Source of the DNA: Zafaria cholistanensis
Lineage (GTDB): Bacteria; Actinomycetota; Actinomycetes; Actinomycetales; Micrococcaceae
Assembly (NCBI RefSeq): GCF_008580665.1
Contig: NZ_BKDJ01000006.1
Coordinates: forward strand, 111,212-175,211
Reading direction: 5' to 3'
DNA length: 64,000 nucleotides
Positions within the stretch are counted from its first letter, which is position 1. Each line of letters opens with the position of its first letter. The notes under the pieces were generated by a model. That model saw only the letters and a list, made by a program, of their open reading frames with translations. It searched no databases and had not been told where the DNA came from. The translations under genes and the position numbers were made by a program. This document shows, one piece after another, positions 44,836-53,878 of the stretch.

Positions 44836-45108
44836 GTTATCTGTCTATTCGTGCCGGAAAAGGGACGTAATCCGGACATGGTGCCGGGGGCTGAAGCGGG
44901 AGCGCCGAAACGGTGGTCCGTCCTGCCGCAGATCGGCATGATGGACCCCTCCGCGGCCCCCTGCGCACCTTCCGGGGTTTCCCTGGCGCGCATGGATCCG
45001 GCCTTCCCCGCCGTATGTGTTTGCCGTGTCATGTTTCGCCGTATTGCGCCGGATCCGGGGATGCGCCTTTTTGCCGGAGCCCCGCCACCGCAGCCTTGAC
45101 GGGCGCTC

Positions 45109-45117
45109 TTATCCACA
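45109..45117 (+). promoter_or_regulatory. Perfect DnaA box
   Basis: TTATCCACA, an exact DnaA-box consensus, lies 142 bases upstream of the ppsA start in non-coding DNA. Together with the copy at 16785 it could mean DnaA control of origin-proximal promoters, or simply chance. Confidence 0.45.
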
Positions 45118-45258
45118 TCCGGCCCGCCGTTCATGACGCGCCTTCATATGACGTGCACCACACAGCCTTGCCTCCGGGGGCCGTATCCGGCCAGCCTTGG
45201 CACACTCGTCTTTTCCCCAGCGCTTATCGGCGCGTGCCCCAAAGAAGGAGCACCACCC

Positions 45259-47661
45259 ATGACCGATGTTCTTTGGTTTTCCGAACTAGGCTTGACCGAC
45301 CTCGACCGGGTCGGGGGCAAGAACGCTTCCCTCGGAGAGATGGTCCGCAACCTCGCCTCGGCGGGGGTCAGGGTCCCGGACGGTTTTGCCACGACGGCTG
45401 ACGCCTACCGGCGTTTCCTCAGTGAGTCCGGCCTCGATGCCCGGATCGCCGCGATCCTTGAGGACCTGGACAGCGATGACGTGACGGCCCTGGCCTTGGC
45501 CGGAACGCTGATCCGCGACCTGATCCGCCAGGCCCCGTTCCCGACCGGTTTCGAGGAGCAGATCCGAGCCGCTTACGGCCGCCTGGCCGACGGCCACGAC
45601 GGAGACATGTCCTGGGCAGTGCGCTCCAGCGCCACGGCCGAAGACCTGCCCGATGCCTCCTTCGCCGGCCAGCAGGAGACGTTCCTGAACATCAGGGGCG
45701 TGGAGAATGTCCTGCACGCCATCAAGGACGTTTTTGCCTCCCTCTACAACGACCGGGCCATCGCGTACCGGGTCCACCATGGGTTCACGCACTCCGAAGT
45801 GGCCCTGTCGGCTGGCATCCAGCGCATGGTCCGCTCCGACATCGGCGCATCCGGCGTGATGTTCACCATGGATACCGAGTCCGGCTTCACCGACGCGGTG
45901 TTCATCACCTCCTCCTACGGCCTGGGCGAGGCCGTAGTCCAGGGCGCAGTGAATCCCGACGAGTTCTACGTGCACAAGCCTGCCCTGGCTGCCGGCCGGC
46001 CGGCCGTGCTCAAGCGGGGCCTGGGCGAAAAAGCGGTGCAGATGACCTACACCGACTCCCGCGAGGTAGGCAAGACCGTCGATTTCGTGCCCGTGCCTGT
46101 CCGGCAGCGCCGCCGCTTCAGCCTGACCGACGCTGAAGTCGAGCAGTTGGCCCGGCACGCGATGGCCATCGAGGCACACTACGGCCGCCCCATGGACATC
46201 GAGTGGGGCAAGGACGGGCTGGACGGGGAGCTGTACATCCTGCAGGCCCGTCCCGAGACCGTCGAGTCCCGCAGGAACACCGGGGTGATCTCCCGCTACA
46301 CGCTCAACGAGCGCTCCCGGGTCCTGGCCGAGGGCCGGGCCATCGGCCAGCGCATCGGCGCCGGCCAGGTGCGCGTGCTGGCCTCGATCGACCAGATGGC
46401 CTCGTTCCAGGCCGGCGACGTCCTGGTGGCGAACATGACCGACCCGGACTGGGAACCGATCATGAAGAAGGCTGCCGCCATCGTCACCGACCGTGGCGGG
46501 CGCACCTGCCACGCGGCCATCATTGCCCGGGAACTGGGCATCCCGGCCGTGGTCGGCACCGGCAACGCGTCCCAAGTCCTGGCCGACGGCGCACCGGTGA
46601 CCGTCTCCTGCGCCGAGGGTGAGGCGGGCCTGGTGTACGAGGGGCTGCTGGACTACACGCTGCAGGAGACCACTTTGGACACGATGCCGGAGGCGCCGGT
46701 CAGGATCATGATGAATGTCGGGACCCCCGAGCAGGCCTTCGGCTTCGCGCGCCTGCCGCACCACGGCGTCGGGCTGGCCCGGCTGGAATTCATCATCAAC
46801 CGCCAGATCGGCATCCACCCCAACGCCCTGTTGGCCCTGGCCGGCGAGATCGAACGTCCCACCGCGCTTTCGGACTACACCGAGCGGCAAATCCAGGAAA
46901 GGATTGCCGCCTACGACGGCCCGCGGGACTTCTACGTGAAGCGCCTGGCCGAGGGCATTTCCACCCTCGCCGCCGCCTTCGCCCCGGAGCCGGTCATCAT
47001 CCGGCTTTCGGACTTCAAGTCCAACGAGTACGCCAACCTGCTCGGCGGTCCCGCCTTCGAGCCGGCCGAAGAGAACCCGATGATCGGCTACCGCGGGGCC
47101 TCGCGGTACCTCTCGGACTCGTTCCGCCAGGCGTTTGAGCTCGAGTGCGAGGCCCTGAAGTTCGCCCGCAACGAGATGGGCCTGTCCAACATCAAGGTCA
47201 TGGTTCCGTTCGTGCGCACCCTGGAGGAAGCACGCGGCGTAACCGAGCTGCTGGCCGCCAACGGCCTGCGCCGTGGCGAGGACGGGCTGGAGATCGTCAT
47301 GATGTGCGAGCTGCCGGCCAACGCCCTGCTGGCCGATGAGTTCCTGGAGTACTTCGACGGCTTCTCCATCGGCTCCAACGACCTGACCCAGCTCACCCTA
47401 GGCCTGGACCGGGACTCGGCACTTGTCGCGGGCGGGTTCGACGAGCGCAACCCGGCGGTCACCAAGCTCCTGGAAATGGCCATTGCCGCCTGCCGCGCCC
47501 GCGGCAAGTACGTGGGCATCTGCGGCCAGGGCCCCAGCGACCACCCGGACTTCGCCGAATGGCTGCTGGAGCAGGGAATCAACTCCATCTCGCTGAACCC
47601 CGACGCCGTGACCGACACCTGGATGCGCCTGGCCAAGAGCGCCAAGCGCTCCGCGGTCTGA
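45259..47661 (+). CDS. ppsA: Phosphoenolpyruvate synthase
   Basis: An 800-residue enzyme making PEP from pyruvate, ATP and water for gluconeogenesis. The ATP-grasp domain opens with [18 protein letters not shown] and contains [26 protein letters not shown]. The phosphohistidine loop [22 protein letters not shown] holds the catalytic His. The C-terminal barrel has [22 protein letters not shown] and the catalytic-type Cys in [22 protein letters not shown] precedes ATG 45259. The regulator gene ppsR follows 52 bases later, as in many bacteria. Confidence 0.96.
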   Translation: MTDVLWFSELGLTDLDRVGGKNASLGEMVRNLASAGVRVPDGFATTADAYRRFLSESGLDARIAAILEDLDSDDVTALALAGTLIRDLIRQAPFPTGFEEQIRAAYGRLADGHDGDMSWAVRSSATAEDLPDASFAGQQETFLNIRGVENVLHAIKDVFASLYNDRAIAYRVHHGFTHSEVALSAGIQRMVRSDIGASGVMFTMDTESGFTDAVFITSSYGLGEAVVQGAVNPDEFYVHKPALAAGRPAVLKRGLGEKAVQMTYTDSREVGKTVDFVPVPVRQRRRFSLTDAEVEQLARHAMAIEAHYGRPMDIEWGKDGLDGELYILQARPETVESRRNTGVISRYTLNERSRVLAEGRAIGQRIGAGQVRVLASIDQMASFQAGDVLVANMTDPDWEPIMKKAAAIVTDRGGRTCHAAIIARELGIPAVVGTGNASQVLADGAPVTVSCAEGEAGLVYEGLLDYTLQETTLDTMPEAPVRIMMNVGTPEQAFGFARLPHHGVGLARLEFIINRQIGIHPNALLALAGEIERPTALSDYTERQIQERIAAYDGPRDFYVKRLAEGISTLAAAFAPEPVIIRLSDFKSNEYANLLGGPAFEPAEENPMIGYRGASRYLSDSFRQAFELECEALKFARNEMGLSNIKVMVPFVRTLEEARGVTELLAANGLRRGEDGLEIVMMCELPANALLADEFLEYFDGFSIGSNDLTQLTLGLDRDSALVAGGFDERNPAVTKLLEMAIAACRARGKYVGICGQGPSDHPDFAEWLLEQGINSISLNPDAVTDTWMRLAKSAKRSAV

Positions 47662-47713
47662 GCATGAGCCTGAGCATGGGCGCGCCAGCAGTGCCGCGCA
47701 GGACCCTGCCGCG

Positions 47714-48559
47714 GTGACCACGGCACATGGCGGGAAAACCGCGGGGGCGGAGCATGCGCCCGCCCCCGTGGTTTTCTTCCTCTCCGACAGCACCGGCATC
47801 ACTGCCGAGACCCTGGGCAACACCCTGTTGACCCAGTTTCCCGGGCAGCGGCTGGAGCGGCGCACCATCCCCTTCATCACCACCGAGGAGCAGGCGCGGG
47901 AGGTCGTCGCCGTCATCGACCGCCTCGCCGCCGCGGGTCCGCGGCCGATCGTCTTCTCGACCGCCGTCAGCCAGGACGTCCGCGCGATCCTGTCGCGCAG
48001 CAGCGGGCACTTCGTGGACCTGTTCGGCGCCCACATCGCCCAACTGGAGCATGCCCTGCACGCCACGGCCAGCGGCGAACCGGGCAAGGCCCACGGTGTC
48101 GGCGACGCCATCCGCTACCAGTCCCGCATGACCGCCGTCGAGTACGCCATCGAGCACGACGACGGACAGTCCATCCGCGCCCTCGGGCGCGCGGACCTGA
48201 TCCTCATCGCCCCCTCCCGGTGCGGCAAGACTCCGACGGCCATGTACCTGGCCCTGCAACACGGGATCCTGGCCGCCAACTTCCCCCTGATCGAGGAGGA
48301 CTTCGCCCGCCGTGAACTGCCGGAGCCGCTCCGGCCCTTCATCCACAAGTGCTTCGGGCTGATCTCCCAGCCGGTCAGGCTGAGCCAGGTACGCCAGGAA
48401 CGCCGTCCCGGCACCACCTACGCCTCAATGGCCCAATGCAGTTACGAACTGCGCAACGCCGAAGAGATGTACCGGTTCAACCGGGTGCCGTACGTGAACT
48501 CCGCATCCATGTCGGTCGAGGAAATCTCCGCCACCATCCTCCAGCGGATGCAATTGTAG
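47714..48559 (+). CDS. ppsR: PEP synthetase regulatory protein (kinase/pyrophosphorylase)
   Basis: A 281-residue bifunctional regulator of the DUF299 family that inactivates PEP synthase by ADP-dependent phosphorylation and reactivates it by phosphorolysis. The N-terminal VFFLSDSTGITAETLGNTLL and the P-loop APSRCGKTPTAMYLA are signatures. C-terminal RRPGTTYASMAQCSYELRNAE fits too. GTG 47714 is used, with AGGACC upstream. Pairing with ppsA directly upstream makes the target clear. Confidence 0.94.
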   Translation: MTTAHGGKTAGAEHAPAPVVFFLSDSTGITAETLGNTLLTQFPGQRLERRTIPFITTEEQAREVVAVIDRLAAAGPRPIVFSTAVSQDVRAILSRSSGHFVDLFGAHIAQLEHALHATASGEPGKAHGVGDAIRYQSRMTAVEYAIEHDDGQSIRALGRADLILIAPSRCGKTPTAMYLALQHGILAANFPLIEEDFARRELPEPLRPFIHKCFGLISQPVRLSQVRQERRPGTTYASMAQCSYELRNAEEMYRFNRVPYVNSASMSVEEISATILQRMQL

Positions 48560-48583
48560 GTATTTGCGCCTGGGGCCAACCCT

Positions 48584-48634
48584 CCGCGGCTACCTTCCCT
48601 CTGCGGCTACCTTCCCTCTGCGGCTACCTTCCCT
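48584..48634. repeat. 17-bp tandem repeat at the 3' end of the Lrp gene
   Basis: Three adjacent units of CTGCGGCTACCTTCCCT (first copy with one change) and a partial fourth. Each unit carries the CTA that, on the minus strand, is the TAG stop of the Lrp gene; the first stop met is in the third unit (48624-48626). Confidence 0.85.
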
Positions 48635-49097
48635 CTGCGGCCTGGCGCAGCAGATCCGTGAGCCGCAGCGGCATGACCTCCCGCAGGGCGATTGAGGTGT
48701 TGGTGCGCAGCACGCCGGGAATCTCCAGCATCAGGTTCGTGATGCGGTGCAGGTCGGCGGTGTCCCGGGCCACCACCCGAAGGAGGAGGTCGGCGTCCCC
48801 GGTGGTGGAGTGGATTTCGATAATCTCCGGGATCTTCCGCAGCTCCGCCAGCGCCGCGTCCCCCGAGCCCTGGCGGATGGCGAGTTCGACGAAGGCGGTG
48901 AGGTCATAGCCCAGCGCCCGGGGATCCACCCGGCGGCTGAACGGCTGGAGGGCACCGCCCTCGGTGAGGCGCCGCAGACGCGCCTGCACCGTGTTTCGGG
49001 CGACCCCAAGGGTTTGGGAGAGGGCGAGGACGGTCGCCGAGGGGTCCCGGTCCAGAGCCAGGAGTAGGCGCGCATCCAGGGCGTCAAGACGGTACAC
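48624..49097 (-). CDS. Lrp/AsnC-family transcriptional regulator
   Basis: A 157-residue regulator. The N-terminal HTH begins LDALDARLLLALDRDPSATVLALSQTLGVARNTVQARLRRL. A ligand-binding RAM/AsnC domain follows (GDADLLLRVVARDTADLHRI, EIPGVLRTNTSIALREV). Proteins of this type sense amino acids. GTG 49097 is used; no ribosome site is visible, so it may be leaderless. It is divergent from an aminotransferase and a ThDP enzyme, which it very likely controls through the inverted repeat in the 183-base gap. Confidence 0.9.
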   Translation of the reverse strand: MYRLDALDARLLLALDRDPSATVLALSQTLGVARNTVQARLRRLTEGGALQPFSRRVDPRALGYDLTAFVELAIRQGSGDAALAELRKIPEIIEIHSTTGDADLLLRVVARDTADLHRITNLMLEIPGVLRTNTSIALREVMPLRLTDLLRQAAEGR

Positions 49098-49103
49098 ACT
49101 GAG

Positions 49104-49150
49104 CAGAATGCCACGAAAAAGGAAAGCCGTTGAGCATCCATCGCATTCTG
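49104..49150. promoter_or_regulatory. Spaced inverted repeat in divergent lrp/aminotransferase promoter
   Basis: CAGAATGC (49104-49111) and its exact complement GCATTCTG (49143-49150) lie 39 bases apart start to start, close to four helical turns. This is the kind of spacing expected for Lrp oligomers bridging half-sites. It lies just upstream of the Lrp start. Confidence 0.4.
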
Positions 49151-49280
49151 GAGGAAGTGTGTTGCGCGTCTCATCCTTCCGGGCCAAGGATCGTAACCGC
49201 GCGGCACACCCTGGTGGCCGCGCCCCGGCAGGGCCTGTAAATCCATGGGCCGGGCCCCAAGACCCCAGGAAGGACCCTCC

Positions 49281-50408
49281 ATGACGACCACTGGCTCCGC
49301 CCGCACACCCACTCCCGCCCGCATCGCGGAGTCCGGCGGACCGGCCCTGCGGGAGGTGGTGTCCCGGCTGCCCGGCTACGTGGCCGGCCGCCGGGCGGCC
49401 AGCGTCCTGACAGCCGCGCTGGCCTCCAACGAAAGCCACGAAGAGCCGCTGCCCTCGGTCCTGGAGGCGGTCCTCCAAGGTGCGGGGGGCATCAACCGCT
49501 ACCCGGACATTGCCGCCGTCGGGCTGCGGGAACGGATCGCGGCCTTCGTGGAGGCCGACGCCGCGGAGGTCGCGGTGGGGCCGGGCAGCGTGGGCGTGCT
49601 GCAGCAGATCCTCGCCGCCACTTGCGGACCGGGGGATGAGGTGGTGTTCGCCTGGCGATCCTTCGAGGCGTACCCCATCCTGGTCTCCCTCACGGGCGCG
49701 ACCCCCGTGCCGGTGCCGCTGGGGTCGGACGAGGGGCACGACCTGGAGGCGATGCTGGGAGCGGTGACGGAGCGGACGCGGGTGGTGATGGTCTGCTCGC
49801 CGAACAATCCCACCGGGGTGGCCGTACGCCACGACGCGCTGGCCCGCTTCGTGGCGGCGGTTCCCTCCAGCGTGCTGGTGCTGGTCGACGAGGCGTACGT
49901 CGAGTACGTCGGCGACGACGCCGGCCGGCTCGACGCCCTGGGGCTCTTCCGGGCCCACGCCAACGTCTGCGTACTGCGCACCTTCTCCAAGGCCTACGGT
50001 CTGGCGGGGCTGCGCGTGGGCTATGCGGTGGCACACCGCCCGCTCGCCGAAGGCCTGCGCCGCGTCGCCCTTCCGTTCGGCGTCAATTCCCTGGCGCAGC
50101 GGGCAGCGATTGCGTCCCTGGACGCCGCGGAAGAGGTCCGGGAGCGGGCTGCCGCGGTGGGGCGGGAACGCCGCCGCGTCACCGGCGCGCTGCGGCAGGC
50201 CGGATGGGACGTTCCGGAGAGCCGGGCGAACTTCATTTGGCTGCGGGCGGAGGACCGGTTGCGCTCCGCCCTCGCGGAGGCCTTCGACCGGGCCGATGTG
50301 CTGGTGCGCGCCTACGACGGCGACGGCATCCGGATCACCCTGGCCGACCCGGAAACCAACGGGCGGGTCCTTGCGATCCTGGGCGACCGTTCGGCCTTCC
50401 CCGCCTGA
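49281..50408 (+). CDS. Histidinol-phosphate/aromatic aminotransferase-like enzyme
   Basis: A 375-residue fold-type I PLP aminotransferase of the HisC/Pat group. The PLP Lys is in TFSKAYGLAGLRVGY; SPNNPTGVAV and VDEAYVEYV flank it, and ANFIWLRA is near the end. Sitting with an Lrp regulator and a ThDP decarboxylase-like enzyme rather than in a his operon argues for catabolic or secondary use, such as turning an aromatic or branched amino acid into a 2-oxo acid. AGGAAGGACCC precedes ATG 49281. The true substrate is unknown. Confidence 0.86.
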   Translation: MTTTGSARTPTPARIAESGGPALREVVSRLPGYVAGRRAASVLTAALASNESHEEPLPSVLEAVLQGAGGINRYPDIAAVGLRERIAAFVEADAAEVAVGPGSVGVLQQILAATCGPGDEVVFAWRSFEAYPILVSLTGATPVPVPLGSDEGHDLEAMLGAVTERTRVVMVCSPNNPTGVAVRHDALARFVAAVPSSVLVLVDEAYVEYVGDDAGRLDALGLFRAHANVCVLRTFSKAYGLAGLRVGYAVAHRPLAEGLRRVALPFGVNSLAQRAAIASLDAAEEVRERAAAVGRERRRVTGALRQAGWDVPESRANFIWLRAEDRLRSALAEAFDRADVLVRAYDGDGIRITLADPETNGRVLAILGDRSAFPA

Positions 50409-50493
50409 CGGCGTCCCCTCCCGCGCGGGTCCCTCAGGGACTGCCCGCTTCCCCGACCCCCAACCCCCGACCCCCTGCCCGAAAGGACCCCCA

Positions 50494-52182
50494 GTGGCCA
50501 ACGCACCCCTGTCCCAGACCGTCTCCACCGCCGTGGCGGAGGTGATCGCCGAGCGTGCCGAACACCTGTTTGGGCTGATGGGCAACGGCAACGCCCACGT
50601 CATCAGCCACCTCACCCGGGCAGGGTTCCCCTTCACGTCCGCCCGGCACGAGGCCGCCACGGTTGCCATGGCGGATGCCTGGCACCGCGCCACCGGGAAG
50701 GTCGGCGTGGCCACGGCCACCTACGGGGCCGGGTTCACGAACACATACACGGCCCTGGCCGAGGCGAGGCTGGCCCGGGTCCCCCTGGTGCTGGTGGTGG
50801 GGGATGCGCCCAGCAGCGGACCGCGCGCCTTCGACATCGACCAGTCCGCCGCCGCGGCGGCCCTGGGCGTCACGACGCTGGTGGCCGGCCCGGAGAATGC
50901 GGTGGCGATTGCGCACCGGGCCTTCGACCTGGCCTTCCACACCGTCCAGCCGGTGGTGCTGGCGATCCCGTACGACCACGCCACCGCTCCGCTGAGCGGG
51001 GACGTCCCGGCCGGGGAGCTGCCCCCGCTGCCGCCCAAGCCGGCCCGGTCCGTCCCGGCGGAGGAGCTCGGCCGCGTCGCCTCCCTCCTGCGCGCCGCCG
51101 AACGGCCCCTGGTCCTGGCCGGCCGCGGGGTGCTCCTGGGCCACGCCGAGGCGGCGCTCAAGGACGTCGGTGACCGCTTGGGCGCCCTGTTCATGACCTC
51201 GGTAATGGCCGCGAACGTCGTCGGCTCCCCGTGGAACCTGGGCATCGCCGGCGGGTTCACCCGGGCCCACCGGCTCGAGCTCGCCCGGCAGGCCGACGTC
51301 GTGCTGGTGGCAGGGGCCTCGCTGAACGCTTTCCAGTCCCGCTACGGGACCCTTTTCGCCCCGGGAACACGCGTAATACGCGTCGACAACGAGCCGGATT
51401 CGGGACATCCCCAGGTCACCGACTATGTCCGCGCGGACCTGGATCCGTTCCTGCGGGACCTCGCCGCCCTCCTCCCCACGGGGGCCGGGGACGGGGCCGG
51501 CGGCGGGGGGACCTGGCGGGCCGCTGCCCCGGAGGTGGCCTCCGCGTCCTTCCGCGGCGCCGACCCGATCGAGGACCCGGCCGAGTTCGGCGAGGACGGG
51601 CGGCTCAATCCGCGCGCGGTGGTCGCGGCCCTCGAGCACATCCTGCCGGCCCAGCGCTCGGTGGTGATGGACGGGGGCCACTTCATCGGCTGGGCCCCGA
51701 TGTACCTCTCGGTTCCGGATCCGCAGGCCATGGTCCTGGTGGGCACCGCATTCCAGACCATCGGGCTGGGCTTTGGTTCCGCGGCCGGCGTGTCCGCGGC
51801 GCGCCCCGAGCGCACCACCGTGTTCTTCTCCGGCGACGGCGGAGGCCTGATGGGGCTGGCCGACTTCGAAACGTTCCTGCGCACCACCCGGCGCGGGGTG
51901 GTCGTGGTGCTCAACGACTCCGCCTACGGCGCGGAGCTGCACCAATACGCCTCGAAGGGGCTGCACGAGGCGGCCATGCTCATCGACGAGGTCGACTTTG
52001 CCGCCGTGGGGCGGGCGCTGGGCGCCGACGGCATCAAGGCCACCTCGCTGGCCGACCTTGCCGTGCTCGAGGCCTGGCTGGCGACCCACGACACCGGCGT
52101 GTTCGTCCTTGACGTCGCCATCTCCCAAAAGGTCGTTGCCGACTTCATGTCCGCCTCCCTCGCCGCCGGCAGGAAACTCTGA
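50494..52182 (+). CDS. Thiamine-diphosphate-dependent enzyme (2-oxo acid decarboxylase or acetolactate-synthase-like)
   Basis: A 562-residue three-domain ThDP enzyme. The N-terminal domain holds the cofactor-activating Glu in SARHEAATVAMADA. The C-terminal ThDP/metal motif reads SGDGGGLMG...VLNDSAYG. The middle domain is of the FAD-type fold but lacks an evident FAD signature. It could decarboxylate the 2-oxo acid formed by the aminotransferase encoded 85 bases upstream, giving an aldehyde, or carry out an acyloin condensation. GTG 50494 has GAAAGGACC upstream. Which family member it is cannot be fixed from sequence alone. Confidence 0.82.
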   Translation: MANAPLSQTVSTAVAEVIAERAEHLFGLMGNGNAHVISHLTRAGFPFTSARHEAATVAMADAWHRATGKVGVATATYGAGFTNTYTALAEARLARVPLVLVVGDAPSSGPRAFDIDQSAAAAALGVTTLVAGPENAVAIAHRAFDLAFHTVQPVVLAIPYDHATAPLSGDVPAGELPPLPPKPARSVPAEELGRVASLLRAAERPLVLAGRGVLLGHAEAALKDVGDRLGALFMTSVMAANVVGSPWNLGIAGGFTRAHRLELARQADVVLVAGASLNAFQSRYGTLFAPGTRVIRVDNEPDSGHPQVTDYVRADLDPFLRDLAALLPTGAGDGAGGGGTWRAAAPEVASASFRGADPIEDPAEFGEDGRLNPRAVVAALEHILPAQRSVVMDGGHFIGWAPMYLSVPDPQAMVLVGTAFQTIGLGFGSAAGVSAARPERTTVFFSGDGGGLMGLADFETFLRTTRRGVVVVLNDSAYGAELHQYASKGLHEAAMLIDEVDFAAVGRALGADGIKATSLADLAVLEAWLATHDTGVFVLDVAISQKVVADFMSASLAAGRKL

Positions 52183-52219
52183 CCTGCGCCCGGCCCGGCC
52201 CGGGGATCCCTCCCGCAGG

Positions 52220-52749
52220 GGTGCACTCCTGGGGGCGGGGGCGTGTTGGGGTGGTTAGGTTCTGGTTGTGCCGTAGATGAATTTTTCGGCGTGGGCGACG
52301 GCTTTTTTGAAGGAGTCGTTGCGCAGGGCGGCCTGCCGGGCGTCTGCGGTGTCGCCGGGTTCGACGTATTGGGTGAAGCCCGGGTGCAGGACCCAGATGC
52401 CTCCGGTGGGTGGGAGGTAGAAGACGGCGAAGGAGCGGTTTTCCCTCTCGTCCTGCCAGACCGGGACGACGGCGACGGCTGCGCCGGTGTCCACGTTGAT
52501 CCATTGGGCCCGGGGCCGGGGCTGGTCCTCGTCGTAGACGCTGGGGTCCAGGAAGGGGGCTGTGCCCGGGCCCCATTTTTCTTCGAATCTTTCATGGAAT
52601 ACCGGGAAGAGGGTGTCGTCGTACCGGCGCCATCCGGTGTGGCCTTCCCGGTCCTGTCCGCCGAACATGTTGCTGCCTCCTACAGCTGGTAGCCGCAAAG
52701 ATGTGCATTGTGTGGGTGCGGATATTTTAGTCCCGCCGCGGCCGGGACG
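52220..52749. repeat. 530-bp direct repeat, copy 1
   Basis: Bases 52220-52749 appear identical to 55398-55927 throughout, including the promoter and the complete gene. One edge carries the palindrome GTCCCG-CCGCGGC-CGGGAC (52730-52748); the other begins GGTGCACTCC. There is no transposase or obvious target duplication. Confidence 0.93.
52255..52668 (-). CDS. Protein of unknown function, duplicated gene copy 1
   Basis: A 137-residue soluble protein starting MFGGQDREGHTGWRR, with AGGAGGCAGCAAC as a strong ribosome site. It has WINVDTGAAVAVVPVW, FYLPPTGGIWVLHPGF and a C-terminal helix (DSFKKAVAHAEKFIY) that suggest a small beta-rich domain. I recognise no family. An identical copy is encoded at 55433-55846. 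A likely -10 TAAAAT lies inside the repeat about 60 bases upstream, so both copies should be expressed alike. Neighbouring stress-type genes suggest, but do not prove, a stress role. Confidence 0.8.
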   Translation of the reverse strand: MFGGQDREGHTGWRRYDDTLFPVFHERFEEKWGPGTAPFLDPSVYDEDQPRPRAQWINVDTGAAVAVVPVWQDERENRSFAVFYLPPTGGIWVLHPGFTQYVEPGDTADARQAALRNDSFKKAVAHAEKFIYGTTRT

Positions 52750-52760
52750 GCCCGTTTCCC

Positions 52761-53330
52761 CTAGCCGGTGTGGCGGCCGGTGAGCTTGTCGCGCAGCCGG
52801 TCCACCATGCCGACGCCGGCCCCGACCGTCTTGTGGAAGAGCTCCGAATGCGGGGCGTGGGGATGCGGGCGGGTGGGAGCGAGTTTCTTGGCATGCTCGA
52901 CCTTTTCGCCCAAGGAGACGAGTTCGCCGGCGGGGATGTGGGTCCGCAGTTGCGGGAACTGCTCCGTCTCCTCGTCGTTGGCGTGGTGGCGCAGCGTCTC
53001 TTCCAGCTTGTGGACCAGTTCCATGAACACGGGATCCGATCCATCGGCGTCCTCCAGGCCCTTCATGAGCTGGACGATCTCGCCGTGTTCCTTCTTGTCG
53101 TGCTCCACCTTCTCGGCCCCGTCGGGTACGTGCTTTTTCACGGCCGGATAGACGAACATCTCCTCGGCCACGGCATGGCGCATGACCTCGGCAATCAACG
53201 TGTCAGCCAGGTCCCTCCGCTCGGCCGGGTCCGGGGCCGCCTTGATCCGGGCGAGCAGTTCGATCATGTCCTGGTGGTCGGCGGTGAGGATGTCAACGAC
53301 ATCCCGGCCGGCTGCAGGGGTCTCGGTCAT
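52761..53330 (-). CDS. Hemerythrin HHE domain protein
   Basis: A 189-residue protein. Four-helix bundle ligands of a di-iron hemerythrin-like centre can be picked out: [34 protein letters not shown] and [14 protein letters not shown]. The C-terminus is helical with a basic tail. Such proteins bind oxygen or nitric oxide or act in oxidative stress. GGAGCGACCG precedes ATG 53330. The gene follows csbD in the same direction but is separated from it by a strong terminator. Confidence 0.9.
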   Translation of the reverse strand: MTETPAAGRDVVDILTADHQDMIELLARIKAAPDPAERRDLADTLIAEVMRHAVAEEMFVYPAVKKHVPDGAEKVEHDKKEHGEIVQLMKGLEDADGSDPVFMELVHKLEETLRHHANDEETEQFPQLRTHIPAGELVSLGEKVEHAKKLAPTRPHPHAPHSELFHKTVGAGVGMVDRLRDKLTGRHTG

Positions 53331-53486
53331 CGGTCGCTCCTTTTGACATGTGCCTTTTGGTGTGTGTCTTTTGGCGTGTACCTGCGGGCGGGTGCCCGGG
53401 GCTGGAAACGGACTTCCGTTCAGGTCCGCCAGGACCTGCCTTCGGGCGCGGCGCACCTGCCGGCGGACCGTGCGGCCCCGCCGGCT

Positions 53487-53522
53487 CCCACAGGTCCGGC
53501 AGTTGGCTGCCGGACCTGTGGG
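53487..53522. terminator. Strong hairpin terminator after csbD
   Basis: CCCACAGGTCCGGCAG and CTGCCGGACCTGTGGG form a perfect 16-pair stem with a TTGG loop, just beyond the stop of the csbD-like gene on the minus strand. Confidence 0.85.
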
Positions 53523-53542
53523 CGCGCGGTTGGGGTGGGCGG

Positions 53543-53728
53543 CTACTGTCCGGTGATGTCCTTCGCCGCGTCCTTGACGTGCTCGCCGGCCTGCTTGATG
53601 CCCGCGCCGGCCTGGTCCTTCTGGCCCTCGGCCTGCAGGCTCTCGTTGCCGGTGGCGTCGCCTGTCTTTTCCTTCGCCTTACCGGCGGCTTCCTCGGCCT
53701 TGTTGCTGATCTTGTCTCCGAGTCCCAT
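53543..53728 (-). CDS. CsbD-family stress protein
   Basis: A 61-residue hydrophilic protein, [20 protein letters not shown] at its start, followed by further Lys/Glu/Ala/Gly-rich helix-forming sequence ([23 protein letters not shown]). This is the CsbD pattern; these proteins are induced by general stress but their molecular role is unknown. GGAGGAACCCACC is an excellent ribosome site. The longer open frame upstream is not supported. Confidence 0.92.
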   Translation of the reverse strand: MGLGDKISNKAEEAAGKAKEKTGDATGNESLQAEGQKDQAGAGIKQAGEHVKDAAKDITGQ

Positions 53729-53878
53729 GGTGGGTTCCTCCTCCGATCGTGTGCAGCAGGATGGATGCTTTCCAACGTACGGACCGGCGTCGTGCCTTGG
53801 CAAGGACGGCCGCATAGTCCCAGCACCCGCAGGCCCTCCGGCCAGACAAGTGGCCTCGGCGGCGCGTATGCTGAATGG

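Larger units (their letters stand above)
44793..45258. other. Divergent intergenic region, no gene seen
   Basis: This 466-base gap separates the metal-linked ABC operon (-) from ppsA (+). It contains the iron box at 44817-44835 and a perfect DnaA box at 45109-45117. No protein frame with a ribosome site is supported. Confidence 0.65.

Noticed and set aside
48624-50720. Very long minus-strand open frame extending from the Lrp gene through the aminotransferase region
   Set aside because: Only the part from 49097 to 48624 is protein-like (Lrp); the rest is antisense to a clear PLP aminotransferase and reflects GC-rich third positions.
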